A DNA stretch of 36,923 bases from Methylotenera sp. (GTDB taxonomy: Bacteria; Pseudomonadota; Gammaproteobacteria; Burkholderiales; Methylophilaceae), in assembly GCA_002928535.1 (NCBI GenBank), contig PERG01000020.1, forward strand, positions 1 through 36,923, in the 5' to 3' direction. The position numbers were made by a program, and so were the translations under genes. Numbering within the stretch: position 1 is the first letter of the stretch; every line of letters begins with the position of its first letter. The notes beneath the pieces are model-generated. The model was not told the origin of the DNA. It worked only from the letters and a program-made list of their open reading frames with translations, and made no database searches. Below, piece after piece: positions 1-8,815 of the stretch.

Positions 1-82
1 CCGGCATTGTACGTTTGTTCTTAGTAGTGGTATAGAAATGACCTGTACCAGCACTAGATTCTAATTTGATTTTTTCACGCAT
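1..82 (-). CDS. rpmG: 50S ribosomal protein L33 (partial, cut by window edge)
   Basis: Reading the minus strand from the ATG at 82 gives a protein beginning MREKIKLESSAGTGHFYTTT, the typical start of bacterial L33, a small protein of the large ribosomal subunit. Only the first 27 codons are present; the rest lies left of the window. It follows rpmB by 12 bases on the same strand, the usual rpmB-rpmG pairing, so the two are probably co-transcribed from the promoter at 371-400. The family call is direct from sequence; co-transcription is inferred. Confidence 0.93.
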   Translation of the reverse strand, partial: MREKIKLESSAGTGHFYTTTKNKRTMP

Positions 83-94
83 GATATTCTATCC

Positions 95-331
95 TTAGAT
101 TTTCTCGCCAGCTGCGCGCATACCAGCAAGCACAGCATCGATGCCGTTTTTGTCGATAGTACGTAAAGCGGCATTAGTAATACGCATGCTAACCCAGCGG
201 TTTTCGCTCTCTACCCAAAATTTGCGGTTTTGCAAATTAGGTAAAAAACGGCGTTTTGTTTTGTTGTTAGCGTGAGAAACATTGTTACCCACCATTGGCT
301 TTTTGCCAGTTACCATACATACACGTGCCAT
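95..331 (-). CDS. rpmB: 50S ribosomal protein L28
   Basis: This 78-residue basic protein has the L28 hallmarks: an N-terminal [20 protein letters not shown], then the [11 protein letters not shown] segment, and an [16 protein letters not shown] stretch. L28 is part of the large ribosomal subunit. Length is normal for the family. A GGGGATT stretch lies a few bases before the ATG. The gene is the first of the rpmB-rpmG pair, with a good sigma-70 promoter about 40 bases upstream. Confidence 0.97.
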   Translation of the reverse strand: MARVCMVTGKKPMVGNNVSHANNKTKRRFLPNLQNRKFWVESENRWVSMRITNAALRTIDKNGIDAVLAGMRAAGEKI

Positions 332-370
332 GGTTAATCCCCAAACAGTTGCTTTTTTCGAAAGACCGCA

Positions 371-400
371 ATTATAGTATGAAAACGACTAATTTCTCAA
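371..400 (-). promoter_or_regulatory. sigma-70 promoter of rpmB-rpmG
   Basis: On the minus strand TTGAGA (395-400) and a perfect TATAAT (371-376) are separated by 18 bases. The -10 box ends 39 bases before the rpmB ATG. The surrounding 332-473 stretch is AT-rich and otherwise holds nothing recognisable. Seen directly; transcription start not shown. Confidence 0.75.
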
Positions 401-473
401 CAGAAATATTGAAAAACCTTAATAAAACCTAATATTTTTCTAATTAAATGATTCTGTTTGAAAGTGCAGATAA

Positions 474-926
474 TTAGTGCTTGCCAGTGCTACCAAAACC
501 ACCTTCCCCTCGGTCACTTTTATCAAAATCATCTACCAGATGAAATTCTGCCTGTACTACCGGCACAATAACTAATTGTGCGATGCGCTCCATTGGATTC
601 AGCTCGAAGGCTGTATTACCGCGGTTCCAGCAGGATACCATGAGCTGGCCTTGATAATCTGAGTCAATTAATCCCACCAAGTTACCTAATACAATGCCAT
701 GTTTATGACCTAAGCCAGAGCGCGGCAGAATCAAGGCGGCATAATAGGTGTTATCCAAATGGATCGCCATGCCGGTAGGGATAAGCGTGGTTTCACCTGG
801 CGCCAAGATAATTGGGCTATCAATACATGCTCGTAAATCCAGGCCGGCGGACCCTGCAGTGGCATAAGCGGGCATTTGATCGTGTAGACGACTATCAAGA
901 ATTTTTAGATCAACAATCAAACTCAT
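474..926 (-). CDS. dut: dUTP diphosphatase (dUTPase)
   Basis: It hydrolyses dUTP to dUMP and pyrophosphate, keeping uracil out of DNA and supplying dTMP synthesis. The 150-residue trimeric-type protein shows all five motifs in order: A-G-S-A-G-L-D-L near residue 26, [10 protein letters not shown] around 68-77, G-L-I-D-S-D-Y-Q-G around 85-93 (general-base Asp), E-R-I-A-Q-L, and the C-terminal glycine-rich [10 protein letters not shown]. Length is normal. It lies 39 bases after coaBC on the same strand; the coaBC-dut pairing is common in proteobacteria and suggests one operon. Confidence 0.97.
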   Translation of the reverse strand: MSLIVDLKILDSRLHDQMPAYATAGSAGLDLRACIDSPIILAPGETTLIPTGMAIHLDNTYYAALILPRSGLGHKHGIVLGNLVGLIDSDYQGQLMVSCWNRGNTAFELNPMERIAQLVIVPVVQAEFHLVDDFDKSDRGEGGFGSTGKH

Positions 927-965
927 TTATTCTTCTTTCTTAAGGGGAGAAATAGTTGAAATGCC

Positions 966-2150
966 TTATTTTTCCAGCATATGACTTAAATGTGTCAGGA
1001 TTTCTTGGGCCAGTGTAATTTTATCAGACCGAGGTAGCGCGTGCGTACCGGTATCATCCAATAGGGTAATGGTGGCTTCATCTGTGCCCATGCTTTCAGA
1101 GACCAGATTGGCAACTAGCAAAGGTAATTTCTTTGACAAGCGTTTCTGCGAGGCATTCTTTATTAAATCTTGACTCTCTGCAGCAAAGCCTACGCAAAAT
1201 GGTGGGTTTGGCAAACTAGCAACATCTGCCAGAATGTCCTTATTACGTTTAAGTTTAAGCGTAAGTGAAGACTCACCTTTTTTGATTTTTTCGTTACTTG
1301 GGGACTCAACTGAATAATCGGCTACAGCAGCCACACTGATGAAAATATCCTGTTGCTGGATGTTGGTCATGACCGCTTGATACATGGCTTCAGCGCTTTC
1401 AGTCGCGACAATTTTAACTCCGTAAGGTTGATCTAAAGGGCTTACTCCACTTACTAATGTCACTTTAGCGCCCATATCAGCCGCTACTTGTGCTATGGCA
1501 TAGCCCATCTTTCCTGAGCTGAAATTGGTAATCCCCCGTACGGGGTCTATTTTTTCTATTGTCGCGCCCGCAGTGACTAAAATTTTCTTATCCGCCAATA
1601 ATTTAGGGGTTAAAAATCCTTTTACCAAGATCGCTAAAGCCTCAGTTTCCAACATACGTCCTAAGCCCACTTCACCACATGCTTGCTCACCGCTATCGGG
1701 ACCTAGGATGGTGACGTTGTCTTGGCGTAATTGCTTAATGTTGCGCTGTGTTGCGGCAGCTTCCCACATCTGCTTGTTCATGGCAGGGGCTACTACCAGT
1801 GGGCAATCACGTGCCAGACATAAGGTAGACAACAAGTCATCGGCCCGGCCATGTACTAATTTAGCGAGGAAATCGGCGCTAGCCGGAGCCACAATTATCG
1901 CATCGGCAGCACGAGAAAGCTCGATATGCGGCATGCCATTAGGAATGCTGTTATCCCACATATCCATATATACCGGTTTTCCCGACAAAGCCTGCATGGT
2001 GACCGGGGTAATAAATTGGCATGCCGCCTGCGTCATAACCACTTGTACTTCTATGCCAGATTTGATTAACAAGCGTACCAATTCCGCAGTTTTATAGGCG
2101 GCGATGCCGCCAGTAATGCCTAGCAATATTTTTTTATGAGTTTGATGCAT
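966..2150 (-). CDS. coaBC: Bifunctional phosphopantothenoylcysteine decarboxylase / phosphopantothenate-cysteine ligase
   Basis: This is a coenzyme A biosynthesis enzyme. The CoaB domain couples 4'-phosphopantothenate to cysteine; the CoaC flavoprotein domain decarboxylates the product to 4'-phosphopantetheine. The N-terminal half (about 1-180) shows the HFCD flavoprotein pattern, with G-I-T-G-G-I-A-A-Y-K, the P-A-M-N-K-Q-M-W substrate motif and the Cys of S-G-E-Q-A-C-G-E. The C-terminal half shows V-T-A-G-A-T-I-E-K-I-D-P-V-R with N-F-S-S-G-K-M-G, and the K-I-K-K segment of the CoaB site. The 394-residue length is normal. It is divergent from the gene at 2246; the 95-base gap must hold both promoters. 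Confidence 0.97.
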   Translation of the reverse strand: MHQTHKKILLGITGGIAAYKTAELVRLLIKSGIEVQVVMTQAACQFITPVTMQALSGKPVYMDMWDNSIPNGMPHIELSRAADAIIVAPASADFLAKLVHGRADDLLSTLCLARDCPLVVAPAMNKQMWEAAATQRNIKQLRQDNVTILGPDSGEQACGEVGLGRMLETEALAILVKGFLTPKLLADKKILVTAGATIEKIDPVRGITNFSSGKMGYAIAQVAADMGAKVTLVSGVSPLDQPYGVKIVATESAEAMYQAVMTNIQQQDIFISVAAVADYSVESPSNEKIKKGESSLTLKLKRNKDILADVASLPNPPFCVGFAAESQDLIKNASQKRLSKKLPLLVANLVSESMGTDEATITLLDDTGTHALPRSDKITLAQEILTHLSHMLEK

Positions 2151-2245
2151 AATGACATTCTAAACTATTTTCAAATACTTACGCTCTCAGCGTTCCCGGC
2201 CATGACTGAGGATATCGATGGTAAAGTTCGACCAAGTTAGGCGCC

Positions 2246-3052
2246 ATGCTAATTAATAATAAGAAAGCATCCATGTGGCATAAATTAAGAATTGCAATTT
2301 TGTTGCTGGTTTTGGCAGCTGTAATCCAACAGAGTTGGCTAGAAAAGAAAACCCTGAACTGGAAGAATAATTTTTATGTCGCCGTTTATCCCATAAATGC
2401 AGATGGTAGCCCTGAGGTTAATCAGTACTTACAAACTTTAAGCCGGGAGGATTTCAAACCGCTTGCCGACTATTTCGCTGAAGAAGCCAAGTCATATCAT
2501 CTAGGTCTGCGCAGACCGATTGAATTACAGCTTGGGCCTATCGTAAACAAAATCCCGCCAGCACCACCCAATACTGCAAGTATTCCAAATACGATCCTTT
2601 GGAGTTTACAGTTCAAATACTTTGCCTGGAAAAACAGCCCGAAAGTCAATGTAAAGCCCGATATCCGGCTTTACTTGCTGTATCACAATCCAAAAAAAAG
2701 CCCACGCTTAAGTTACTCCACCGCATTAAATAAGGGCCGTATCGGGCGGGTCAACCTATTTGGTGAGAGCAGCTACCATAAACAAAACCAGGTTATTATT
2801 GCGCATGAATTGCTGCATACTTTGAATGCCACGGACAAGTATGATCTGGATACCACCTTGCCGTATTACCCGGATGGCTATGCCGAGCCAGAGAAAATCC
2901 CCTTATACCCGCAAGAATTTGCTGAATTAATGGGCGGGCGTATTCCAATTAGTGAGGATCAAGCGATAATTCCGAAGAGCCTGAATTACACTATAATCGG
3001 TGAAAAGACTGCGCGCGAAATTGGTTGGTTAAAAGCTGGAGGGAAACAGTAA
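2246..3052 (+). CDS. Putative metzincin-like membrane-anchored zinc metalloprotein
   Basis: I do not recognise a named family. The 268-residue protein has an N-terminal hydrophobic segment (about 14-28), probably a signal anchor or signal peptide. Residues 187-197 read [11 protein letters not shown], which fits the extended metzincin zinc pattern H-E-x-x-H-x-x-(G/N)-x-x-(H/D) with N194 and D197. A methionine at 229 in E-L-M-G-G could be the Met-turn. From family knowledge this suggests a zinc peptidase outside the cytoplasm; activity and substrate are inference. A second start at residue 10 (2273) is possible. Its TAA overlaps the radC ATG by one base, so radC is translationally coupled behind it. 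Confidence 0.75.
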   Translation: MLINNKKASMWHKLRIAILLLVLAAVIQQSWLEKKTLNWKNNFYVAVYPINADGSPEVNQYLQTLSREDFKPLADYFAEEAKSYHLGLRRPIELQLGPIVNKIPPAPPNTASIPNTILWSLQFKYFAWKNSPKVNVKPDIRLYLLYHNPKKSPRLSYSTALNKGRIGRVNLFGESSYHKQNQVIIAHELLHTLNATDKYDLDTTLPYYPDGYAEPEKIPLYPQEFAELMGGRIPISEDQAIIPKSLNYTIIGEKTAREIGWLKAGGKQ

Positions 3053-3726
3053 TGGCAATTACCGATTGGCCGGCCAGCGAGCGGCCCCGCGAAAAGCTAC
3101 TGGCCCATGGCGCCAAAACCCTTTCGGACGCCGAATTGCTGGCGATATTCTTACGTGTTGGCGTCACTGGGAAAAGCGCAGTAGACCTAGCACGTGACTT
3201 ATTGAATCGCTTCAGTAGCCTGAATGGTATTTTTGCTGCTTCTTTGGAAGAGCTCAGCCAAGTTCATGGTATAGGCAATAGTAAATATGCACAGTTGCAA
3301 GCCATCTTTGAAATGGCTTGTCGCGCTCTGAACGAGCAAATGCAGGTAAAAGATGTGCTCAGTTCGCCCCGTCAAGTGAGGGATTACCTCTGTTTGAAAC
3401 TGGGTGGCTTAAATCGGGAAGTGTTTCTGGTGCTGTTTATGGATGCGCAAAACCGTATTATCGCCGACGAGGAAATGTTCAGCGGCACGCTTACGCAAAC
3501 TAGTGTATATCCCAGGGAAATCGTCAAGCGTGCACTGCATTATAATGCCGCATCGGTGATCTTCGCCCATAACCATCCATCGGGTCAGACGGTGCCTAGC
3601 AAGGCAGACAAATTGCTTACAGCTGAATTGAAAAAGGCATTAGCCTTGATCGACGTGCGGGTGCTGGACCACTTTATCATTGCAGGCAATGACACATCCT
3701 CATTTGCAGAAATGGGATTGCTGTAA
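3052..3726 (+). CDS. radC: RadC/JAB domain protein (DNA repair-associated)
   Basis: The 224-residue protein has an N-terminal helix-hairpin-helix-like region, with P-R-E-K-L near residue 12 and V-H-G-I-G near 72. A C-terminal JAB/MPN metalloprotein domain carries the F-A-H-N-H-P-S-G motif, with a downstream D-x-x-L-T and D-H-F-I-I. The cellular role of RadC is unsettled despite the name. The start at 3052 is chosen because GGAGGG lies 8-13 bases upstream, the ATG overlaps the preceding stop (TAATG), and homologs begin close to M-A-I-T-D-W-P. It converges on nasA, with only 25 bases between the two stops and no clear terminator. Confidence 0.95.
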   Translation: MAITDWPASERPREKLLAHGAKTLSDAELLAIFLRVGVTGKSAVDLARDLLNRFSSLNGIFAASLEELSQVHGIGNSKYAQLQAIFEMACRALNEQMQVKDVLSSPRQVRDYLCLKLGGLNREVFLVLFMDAQNRIIADEEMFSGTLTQTSVYPREIVKRALHYNAASVIFAHNHPSGQTVPSKADKLLTAELKKALALIDVRVLDHFIIAGNDTSSFAEMGLL

Positions 3727-3751
3727 GGCCCATCATTTCCTGTGTATGGCG

Positions 3752-6487
3752 TTAATGTTTACCATGCTGTAATACCAAGCGTTTTAATTCCGGTACGCAT
3801 GAGCCGCACTCAGTACCGCACTGCAGCTTGTTTTGTAGGGTAATTAAATCAGCACCTAATTGTATCGTGTCGATAATGTCGTTTTCAGCCACATCCAGGC
3901 AGTTGCAGACGATTTTACCCCGGCTACGTTGCCCTGCTGGTGGCGCATTGAGTGGCGCCAATGCCCAGCGTCGTAATTCAGGATTGAATTCGCCAGTGGT
4001 CATGACATCTTTCAGCCAGTCTGCGGCCAGTGTTTCCCCAACGAGGCGTACACCGGTCACTTCTGCTTTGCCTGTTGCCACATTATTCTCTACCAAGATA
4101 CGTTTACTAATACCACGTTTAGCATCTACATAATTCAATAAAGGCATCTCATCAGTCATGCCCAGAATGGTATCGATTTCGGCAATCAATGCAGGGTCGG
4201 GTATTTCAGTGTGCGCAGTGCGCAATATCAGCATGCCGGCATGCGCCTCGCTCTGACGGCCAAACATGCCGCAACTGGCGTATTCAAAATTGATCAGCAT
4301 ACCGCGTATTTTTTGCAGCGAAGCCAGGTCGTTAATCGTACGCATTACCGTCATACGCCAAGGCAAATCGAGTTTTTCAATTTTAATCGCGGCGTGCTTC
4401 AATTCCGGCTGTTTCGACGTTTTGTCAAAATTCGGCGGCATCAGCGCATTAACGCCCAGCCCGTTCATAAACTGGCTACCCCAATGCATAGGGATAAACG
4501 TCTGCGAAGGCTTCACTTCGTCGGACAGCTTCACCGGCAACACCAGGCTGCCGCGTTTATTGCTGACGCGCACTACATCGCCATCTTTAACCAAGCGGCG
4601 CGTCATATCATCCTGGCACATGTAAATCACTGGTTCTTCTACATGATTGAAAAGTTGTGAAACCGTGCCCGTGCGGCTCATGCCATGCCATTGATCGCGC
4701 AAACGACCAGTGAGTAGATGTAGTGGATGACGCGCATCGGTTTTGTCGGCAGTGCCTTTATAGACCGCATTCACAAACTGCGCTTTGCCATCCGGCTTCT
4801 GGAAGATGCCATCGGCATAGAGCCGAGCTTTTCCGTGTAAGTCACCCGTTAAGAAAGGCCATTGTTGCGGGCCTTTTTCATTTAATAACGCGTAACTTAA
4901 GCCACTAATATCAAGATCGCGGCCACGCGTGGTTTCGCGATGCTCGTTAAAAATCTCTTCAGTCGTTTCGAACGGAAACAAGCCGCGTTTATGCGCCAGT
5001 CTTTTTTCCAGGCGTTGAGCGAAATCGACCATGATCGCCCAGTCATGCCGTGCTTCTGCAGGCGGCGGTACGGCCGGATTAACGCGCGTGATACGACGTT
5101 CCGAGTTAGTCACGGAACCTTCTTTTTCACCCCAGGTACTGGCGGGCAGCAACACGTCGGCATACTTGCAAGTATCGGTATTGCTATAAGCGTCCTGTAC
5201 CACTACGAGTTCCGCTTTTTCCAAGGCGGCAAGCACATTGTTCAAGTCCGGCATGGAGTGTGCGGGATTGGTACAGGCGATCCAGATAGCTTTGATGCTG
5301 CCGTCTTTGACGGCATCAAACATCTCTATTGCGGTTTTGCCGGGGGTAGCGGGCACATCGTCGACACCCCAAATTTTGGCAATCTCGGCCCGATGCTCGG
5401 CATTAGCTAACTCTCGGTGACCAGACATCAGATTGGCCATACCGCCGACTTCACGGCCGCCCATGGCATTCGGCTGGCCGGTTAAAGAAAAGGGACCCGC
5501 ACCAAGCTTGCCGATCTGGCCAGTGGCTAAGTGCAAATTGATTAAAGCAGCATTTTTGTCTGTACCATGGATAGACTGATTCAAACCCATGCAGTACATG
5601 GATAGGGTAGGGCCTTTGCCGAACCATTTGGCAGCGGTGATAATGTCCGATTCTTTGATACCGCAGATGTCCGACACCATCTTCGGGGTGTACTCGCGTA
5701 CGGTGTCTTTCAGCGCATCAAAACCCACGGTATGGGCATTGATATAGGCCATATCCAGCAGGCCTTCCCACAGCATCACATGCAACAGGCCATTGAATAA
5801 GGCCACATCGGTGCCGGGCAGAATCGCTAAATGTAAGTCTGCAGCTTGCGCGGTATCTGTACGGCGCGGATCGACCACAATGATCTTGAGGTTAGGATTT
5901 TTCGCCTTGGCGTCCTCGATGCGGCGGTAAATGATCGGGTGTGCGAAAGCGGTATTAGAACCGGCAATGAATAAACAATCGGTATGGTCGATATCTTCAT
6001 AGCAGGCTGGTGGTGCATCAGCCCCTAGTGTGACTTTGTAGCCCGCCACTGCAGACGACATACACAGCCGTGAATTGGTATCGACATTATTCGTGCCGAT
6101 CAGGCCCTTGGCCAGCTTGTTGAACACATAATAGTCTTCGGTCAGTAATTGACCTGAAATGTAAAAGGCTACTGAATCCGGGCCATGCGTTTCAATGGTT
6201 TGCGCGAATTTTTCCACTGCGAAATCTAGCGACTCATCCCAGGTAGATTGGGTGCGTGGTGCAGTACGTTCTTTACGTAATTGCGGGTATAACAAGCGGT
6301 TATCCAGCTTGGCCGTAAGGTGCAGGGTGGAGCCTTTGGTGCAAAGACGGCCAAAGTTAGCTGGGTGATTAGGGTCACCTTTAACATCAATGATCTGGCC
6401 ATCTTGACTGGAGATGATGACGCCACAACCGACACCGCAATAGCAGCAGGTACTTTTCGTTTCTTTAATCACATTTAACTCATTCAT
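3752..6487 (-). CDS. nasA: Assimilatory nitrate reductase, large (molybdopterin) subunit with C-terminal BFD-type Fe-S domain
   Basis: It reduces nitrate to nitrite in the cytoplasm using a bis-molybdopterin guanine dinucleotide cofactor. From the ATG at 6487 it is 911 residues. The N-terminus carries the [4Fe-4S] motif C-C-Y-C-G-V-G-C-G-V, with the last Cys in G-R-L-C-T-K-G. The molybdopterin oxidoreductase core follows (S-R-L-C-M-S-S, G-S-N-T-A-F-A-H-P), then the dinucleotide-binding domain. The C-terminus has C-N-C-L-D-V...C-G-T-E-C-G-S-C, a BFD-like [2Fe-2S] domain that probably receives electrons from a separate partner. A GTG at 6535 would add 16 residues; neither start has a strong Shine-Dalgarno, so the start is uncertain. 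It is the last gene of the nirB operon. Confidence 0.95.
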   Translation of the reverse strand: MNELNVIKETKSTCCYCGVGCGVIISSQDGQIIDVKGDPNHPANFGRLCTKGSTLHLTAKLDNRLLYPQLRKERTAPRTQSTWDESLDFAVEKFAQTIETHGPDSVAFYISGQLLTEDYYVFNKLAKGLIGTNNVDTNSRLCMSSAVAGYKVTLGADAPPACYEDIDHTDCLFIAGSNTAFAHPIIYRRIEDAKAKNPNLKIIVVDPRRTDTAQAADLHLAILPGTDVALFNGLLHVMLWEGLLDMAYINAHTVGFDALKDTVREYTPKMVSDICGIKESDIITAAKWFGKGPTLSMYCMGLNQSIHGTDKNAALINLHLATGQIGKLGAGPFSLTGQPNAMGGREVGGMANLMSGHRELANAEHRAEIAKIWGVDDVPATPGKTAIEMFDAVKDGSIKAIWIACTNPAHSMPDLNNVLAALEKAELVVVQDAYSNTDTCKYADVLLPASTWGEKEGSVTNSERRITRVNPAVPPPAEARHDWAIMVDFAQRLEKRLAHKRGLFPFETTEEIFNEHRETTRGRDLDISGLSYALLNEKGPQQWPFLTGDLHGKARLYADGIFQKPDGKAQFVNAVYKGTADKTDARHPLHLLTGRLRDQWHGMSRTGTVSQLFNHVEEPVIYMCQDDMTRRLVKDGDVVRVSNKRGSLVLPVKLSDEVKPSQTFIPMHWGSQFMNGLGVNALMPPNFDKTSKQPELKHAAIKIEKLDLPWRMTVMRTINDLASLQKIRGMLINFEYASCGMFGRQSEAHAGMLILRTAHTEIPDPALIAEIDTILGMTDEMPLLNYVDAKRGISKRILVENNVATGKAEVTGVRLVGETLAADWLKDVMTTGEFNPELRRWALAPLNAPPAGQRSRGKIVCNCLDVAENDIIDTIQLGADLITLQNKLQCGTECGSCVPELKRLVLQHGKH

Positions 6488-6644
6488 ATTTATAACGATC
6501 GCTTTGTTGGCATCGTCTTCATCAGCTTGCCGCACTTACTATTACTACTTTATGTGCTGTTAGCGCCGCCTTGCCGCCTTGCGCTCCTTTCAAATCTGAA
6601 CGAGTTAGGCTAGCCTGAGTGAATTTGATTCGCATAGGATTAAA

Positions 6645-6959
6645 CTAGTCTTTAAGCTCTAAATAAACGATGCCATCTTCAATCTTGGTATTGAAGCAGG
6701 CGGTTTCGCCGACATCCGGTTCTTCTGCTTTGCCATCCACCAGGCTGATCTTCCAGGAATGCAGCGGGCAGGCGATTTTATCGCCATATACGATGCCTTG
6801 TGATAATGGCCCGCCTTTGTGGGGGCAGCTATTATTCACAGCATAGATGCGGTCATCTTCTAACCGGAATACACCGATATCAATATCCTTGGTGCGTACG
6901 ACACGTGCACCCAACTTAGGGATTTCTTCAAACGGCGCGACTTTAACCCAATTACTCAT
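6645..6959 (-). CDS. nirD: Nitrite reductase (NADH) small subunit, Rieske type
   Basis: This 104-residue protein is the Rieske-like partner of NirB in cytoplasmic NADH-dependent reduction of nitrite to ammonium. It keeps the full [2Fe-2S] ligand set, C-P-H-K-G-G-P-L and C-P-L-H-S-W (C-x-H and C-x2-H), so unlike the cluster-less NirD of some enteric bacteria it should bind a cluster. The start is supported by purine-rich AGGTGAG and GCAGGA just before the ATG. Unusually, nirD does not directly follow nirB: a transporter and a phosphatase-kinase gene lie between. A 157-base gap separates it from nasA. Confidence 0.95.
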   Translation of the reverse strand: MSNWVKVAPFEEIPKLGARVVRTKDIDIGVFRLEDDRIYAVNNSCPHKGGPLSQGIVYGDKIACPLHSWKISLVDGKAEEPDVGETACFNTKIEDGIVYLELKD

Positions 6960-7002
6960 TCCTGCTCACCTTTATACTGTATTTAATAACAAAGCTTTTA
7001 AA

Positions 7003-8700
7003 TCAAGAGACTACTAACAGATACACCAATAAAAAATTCATAATCAACGAGAAGATGGCAATCCATTGCCATTTCACAAAGCGGGCTCGGGCAATCAGCG
7101 GTGTGCGGGCCGGCGCCAAAATCGGTTTCAATTCTCCGTGTTCCAACGCAATGAGCATTTCTTCAGCGGTTTCAAAACGCATCTTGGCATCACGTGCGAC
7201 CGCTTTCAATATTATATTCTCTAACCATTGCGGGATGTCGGGTCGATAACGCGTTAATGCGGTTGGCATGCTGAATTTCGGGCGCTGGAATGGCTCAATT
7301 TCACCATAAGGGTATTTACGAGACAGCAAGTAATAAAGCGTTACGCCAGCTGCATATATGTCGCTTTGCGGCGTTGCTGCTTCCCTTTCAAATAACTCTG
7401 GTGCCATAAAGCTGGGCGTACCAGGATTGTGCATGGCTTCAATTGCTCCAACGCCGCTACTTAAAGCCACACCTAGGTCTAAAATCCTTAAGCGCTGATC
7501 GCTGGCCAAATGCACGTTTGCAGGTTTAATGTCCCGGTGCACAATATTCAGACGATGCAGCGCACCAATACCGCGTAACATATCTACGCCAATTTTAGCC
7601 GTACCTGCTACCGTGAAGTGATGCCCACTGTCGATCCGCTGCTGCAAAGTCGCCCCTTCATGCCAGCTCATGATGTAATACAGCTTGCTGCGCTTCTCCA
7701 TAGAAAGCGGGAAAATCTGTGGGACGTATTGTGACACCACTCTTTTTGCGAGCCATTCTTCATTTAGCAAGCCATTACAACTATCGCTATCGGCACTTAA
7801 TAAAGGTTGCAAAGTTTTCAGTACGAATAGCTGCTTGGTCTGTAAGTGTCGCACTTTGTAAAGCAGGCTCGCCCGCGACTCATGCAGGATGTCGACTACT
7901 TCAAAATCATCAATGGTGTCACCGATGTTCAGTTTAGCCTCGGGTACCGTCAAATGTTTCCCGCCCGCCAGTAATTCTGAAAGTGTATCCTCACCCAGCT
8001 GTGTGATTTTGATGGCGATGGCGGTGGAATTATCCTGGCTGCCTTTTTCGATAGCCGATTTTGTCAGGTGATCGCAAATCAGCTGTGGACTATCATAAAG
8101 CCCTAGTACTTTATGGATTTCCTTATCGCCTAAGGTTTCCCAAACACCGTCACTCAATAATGCGAACACGTCGCCGACTTGTAATGCACCCTCACCAAAA
8201 TCCACAGCCAGATGCTGATCTAGACCTACGGCACGCTTTAATACATGGCGCATATCCGGTCTGTCCCACACATGGTCTGTGGTCAGTAATTTCATGACGC
8301 CATCGCGCAACAGATAAATTCGGGTATCGCCAACATGCGCTGAATAGTAGCGTTGGCCACGCAGTAATAATAAAGAAAGGGTGGTCGCCATGCCCGCCAT
8401 ATCGCGATTGGCATTGGCTTGCGCCAGCAACCAGCGATTCGCTGCGATTAAGACCTTATCCAATGCAACTAAAGGCTCCCAAGTGTCGGGCGTAGCGTAA
8501 TAATCCGCGCTCACGGTGCGAATGGTCATCTCTGACGCTTCGCCACCTCCCGCGTTCCCACTGACGCCATCGGCAATCGCAATCAGTGCGCCCTTAATGC
8601 TTAGCTGCTCATTAACCGGCGTGACAATGCCAACGTAATCTTCGTTACGGTGGCGGGGACCGGTCAGGCTCGATTGGCCGATAGTGAATTGGAGTGCCAA
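7003..8700 (-). CDS. PP2C-type phosphatase fused to Ser/Thr protein kinase, C-terminal membrane anchor
   Basis: This 565-residue fusion has an N-terminal PP2C domain (about 1-235), with R-N-E-D-Y at 18-22, A-D-G-V-S-G at 43-48, G-D-T-R near 124-127, S-D-G-V-W near 183-187 and D-N near 223-224. A Hanks-type kinase domain follows (about 265-535), with the ATP lysine K295, H-R-D-I-K-P-A-N at 388-395 (catalytic D390) and D-L-G at 408-410 in place of D-F-G. The last 23 residues form one hydrophobic segment, so both domains should face the cytoplasm from the inner membrane. Such fusions are known in proteobacterial nitrate assimilation clusters. Its position between the transporter and nirD suggests reversible phosphorylation of a transport or reductase protein; the substrate is unknown. 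Confidence 0.93.
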   Translation of the reverse strand: MALQFTIGQSSLTGPRHRNEDYVGIVTPVNEQLSIKGALIAIADGVSGNAGGGEASEMTIRTVSADYYATPDTWEPLVALDKVLIAANRWLLAQANANRDMAGMATTLSLLLLRGQRYYSAHVGDTRIYLLRDGVMKLLTTDHVWDRPDMRHVLKRAVGLDQHLAVDFGEGALQVGDVFALLSDGVWETLGDKEIHKVLGLYDSPQLICDHLTKSAIEKGSQDNSTAIAIKITQLGEDTLSELLAGGKHLTVPEAKLNIGDTIDDFEVVDILHESRASLLYKVRHLQTKQLFVLKTLQPLLSADSDSCNGLLNEEWLAKRVVSQYVPQIFPLSMEKRSKLYYIMSWHEGATLQQRIDSGHHFTVAGTAKIGVDMLRGIGALHRLNIVHRDIKPANVHLASDQRLRILDLGVALSSGVGAIEAMHNPGTPSFMAPELFEREAATPQSDIYAAGVTLYYLLSRKYPYGEIEPFQRPKFSMPTALTRYRPDIPQWLENIILKAVARDAKMRFETAEEMLIALEHGELKPILAPARTPLIARARFVKWQWIAIFSLIMNFLLVYLLVVS

Positions 8701-8815
8701 GTGTGATCAGATCGTGACTAAGGAAAGTTAAGCGTGCGTGGTAAGTGGCTAGATTATAAAACGTTAAGGCCAGACAAGTATGTATTAATCACACTTGCTT
8801 GGCCTATCGTAATAA

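Noticed and set aside
6565..6580. Tandem 8-base repeat (GCCGCCTT twice) between nirD and nasA
   Set aside because: Only two copies, no gene or recognisable control element attached; probably simple sequence.
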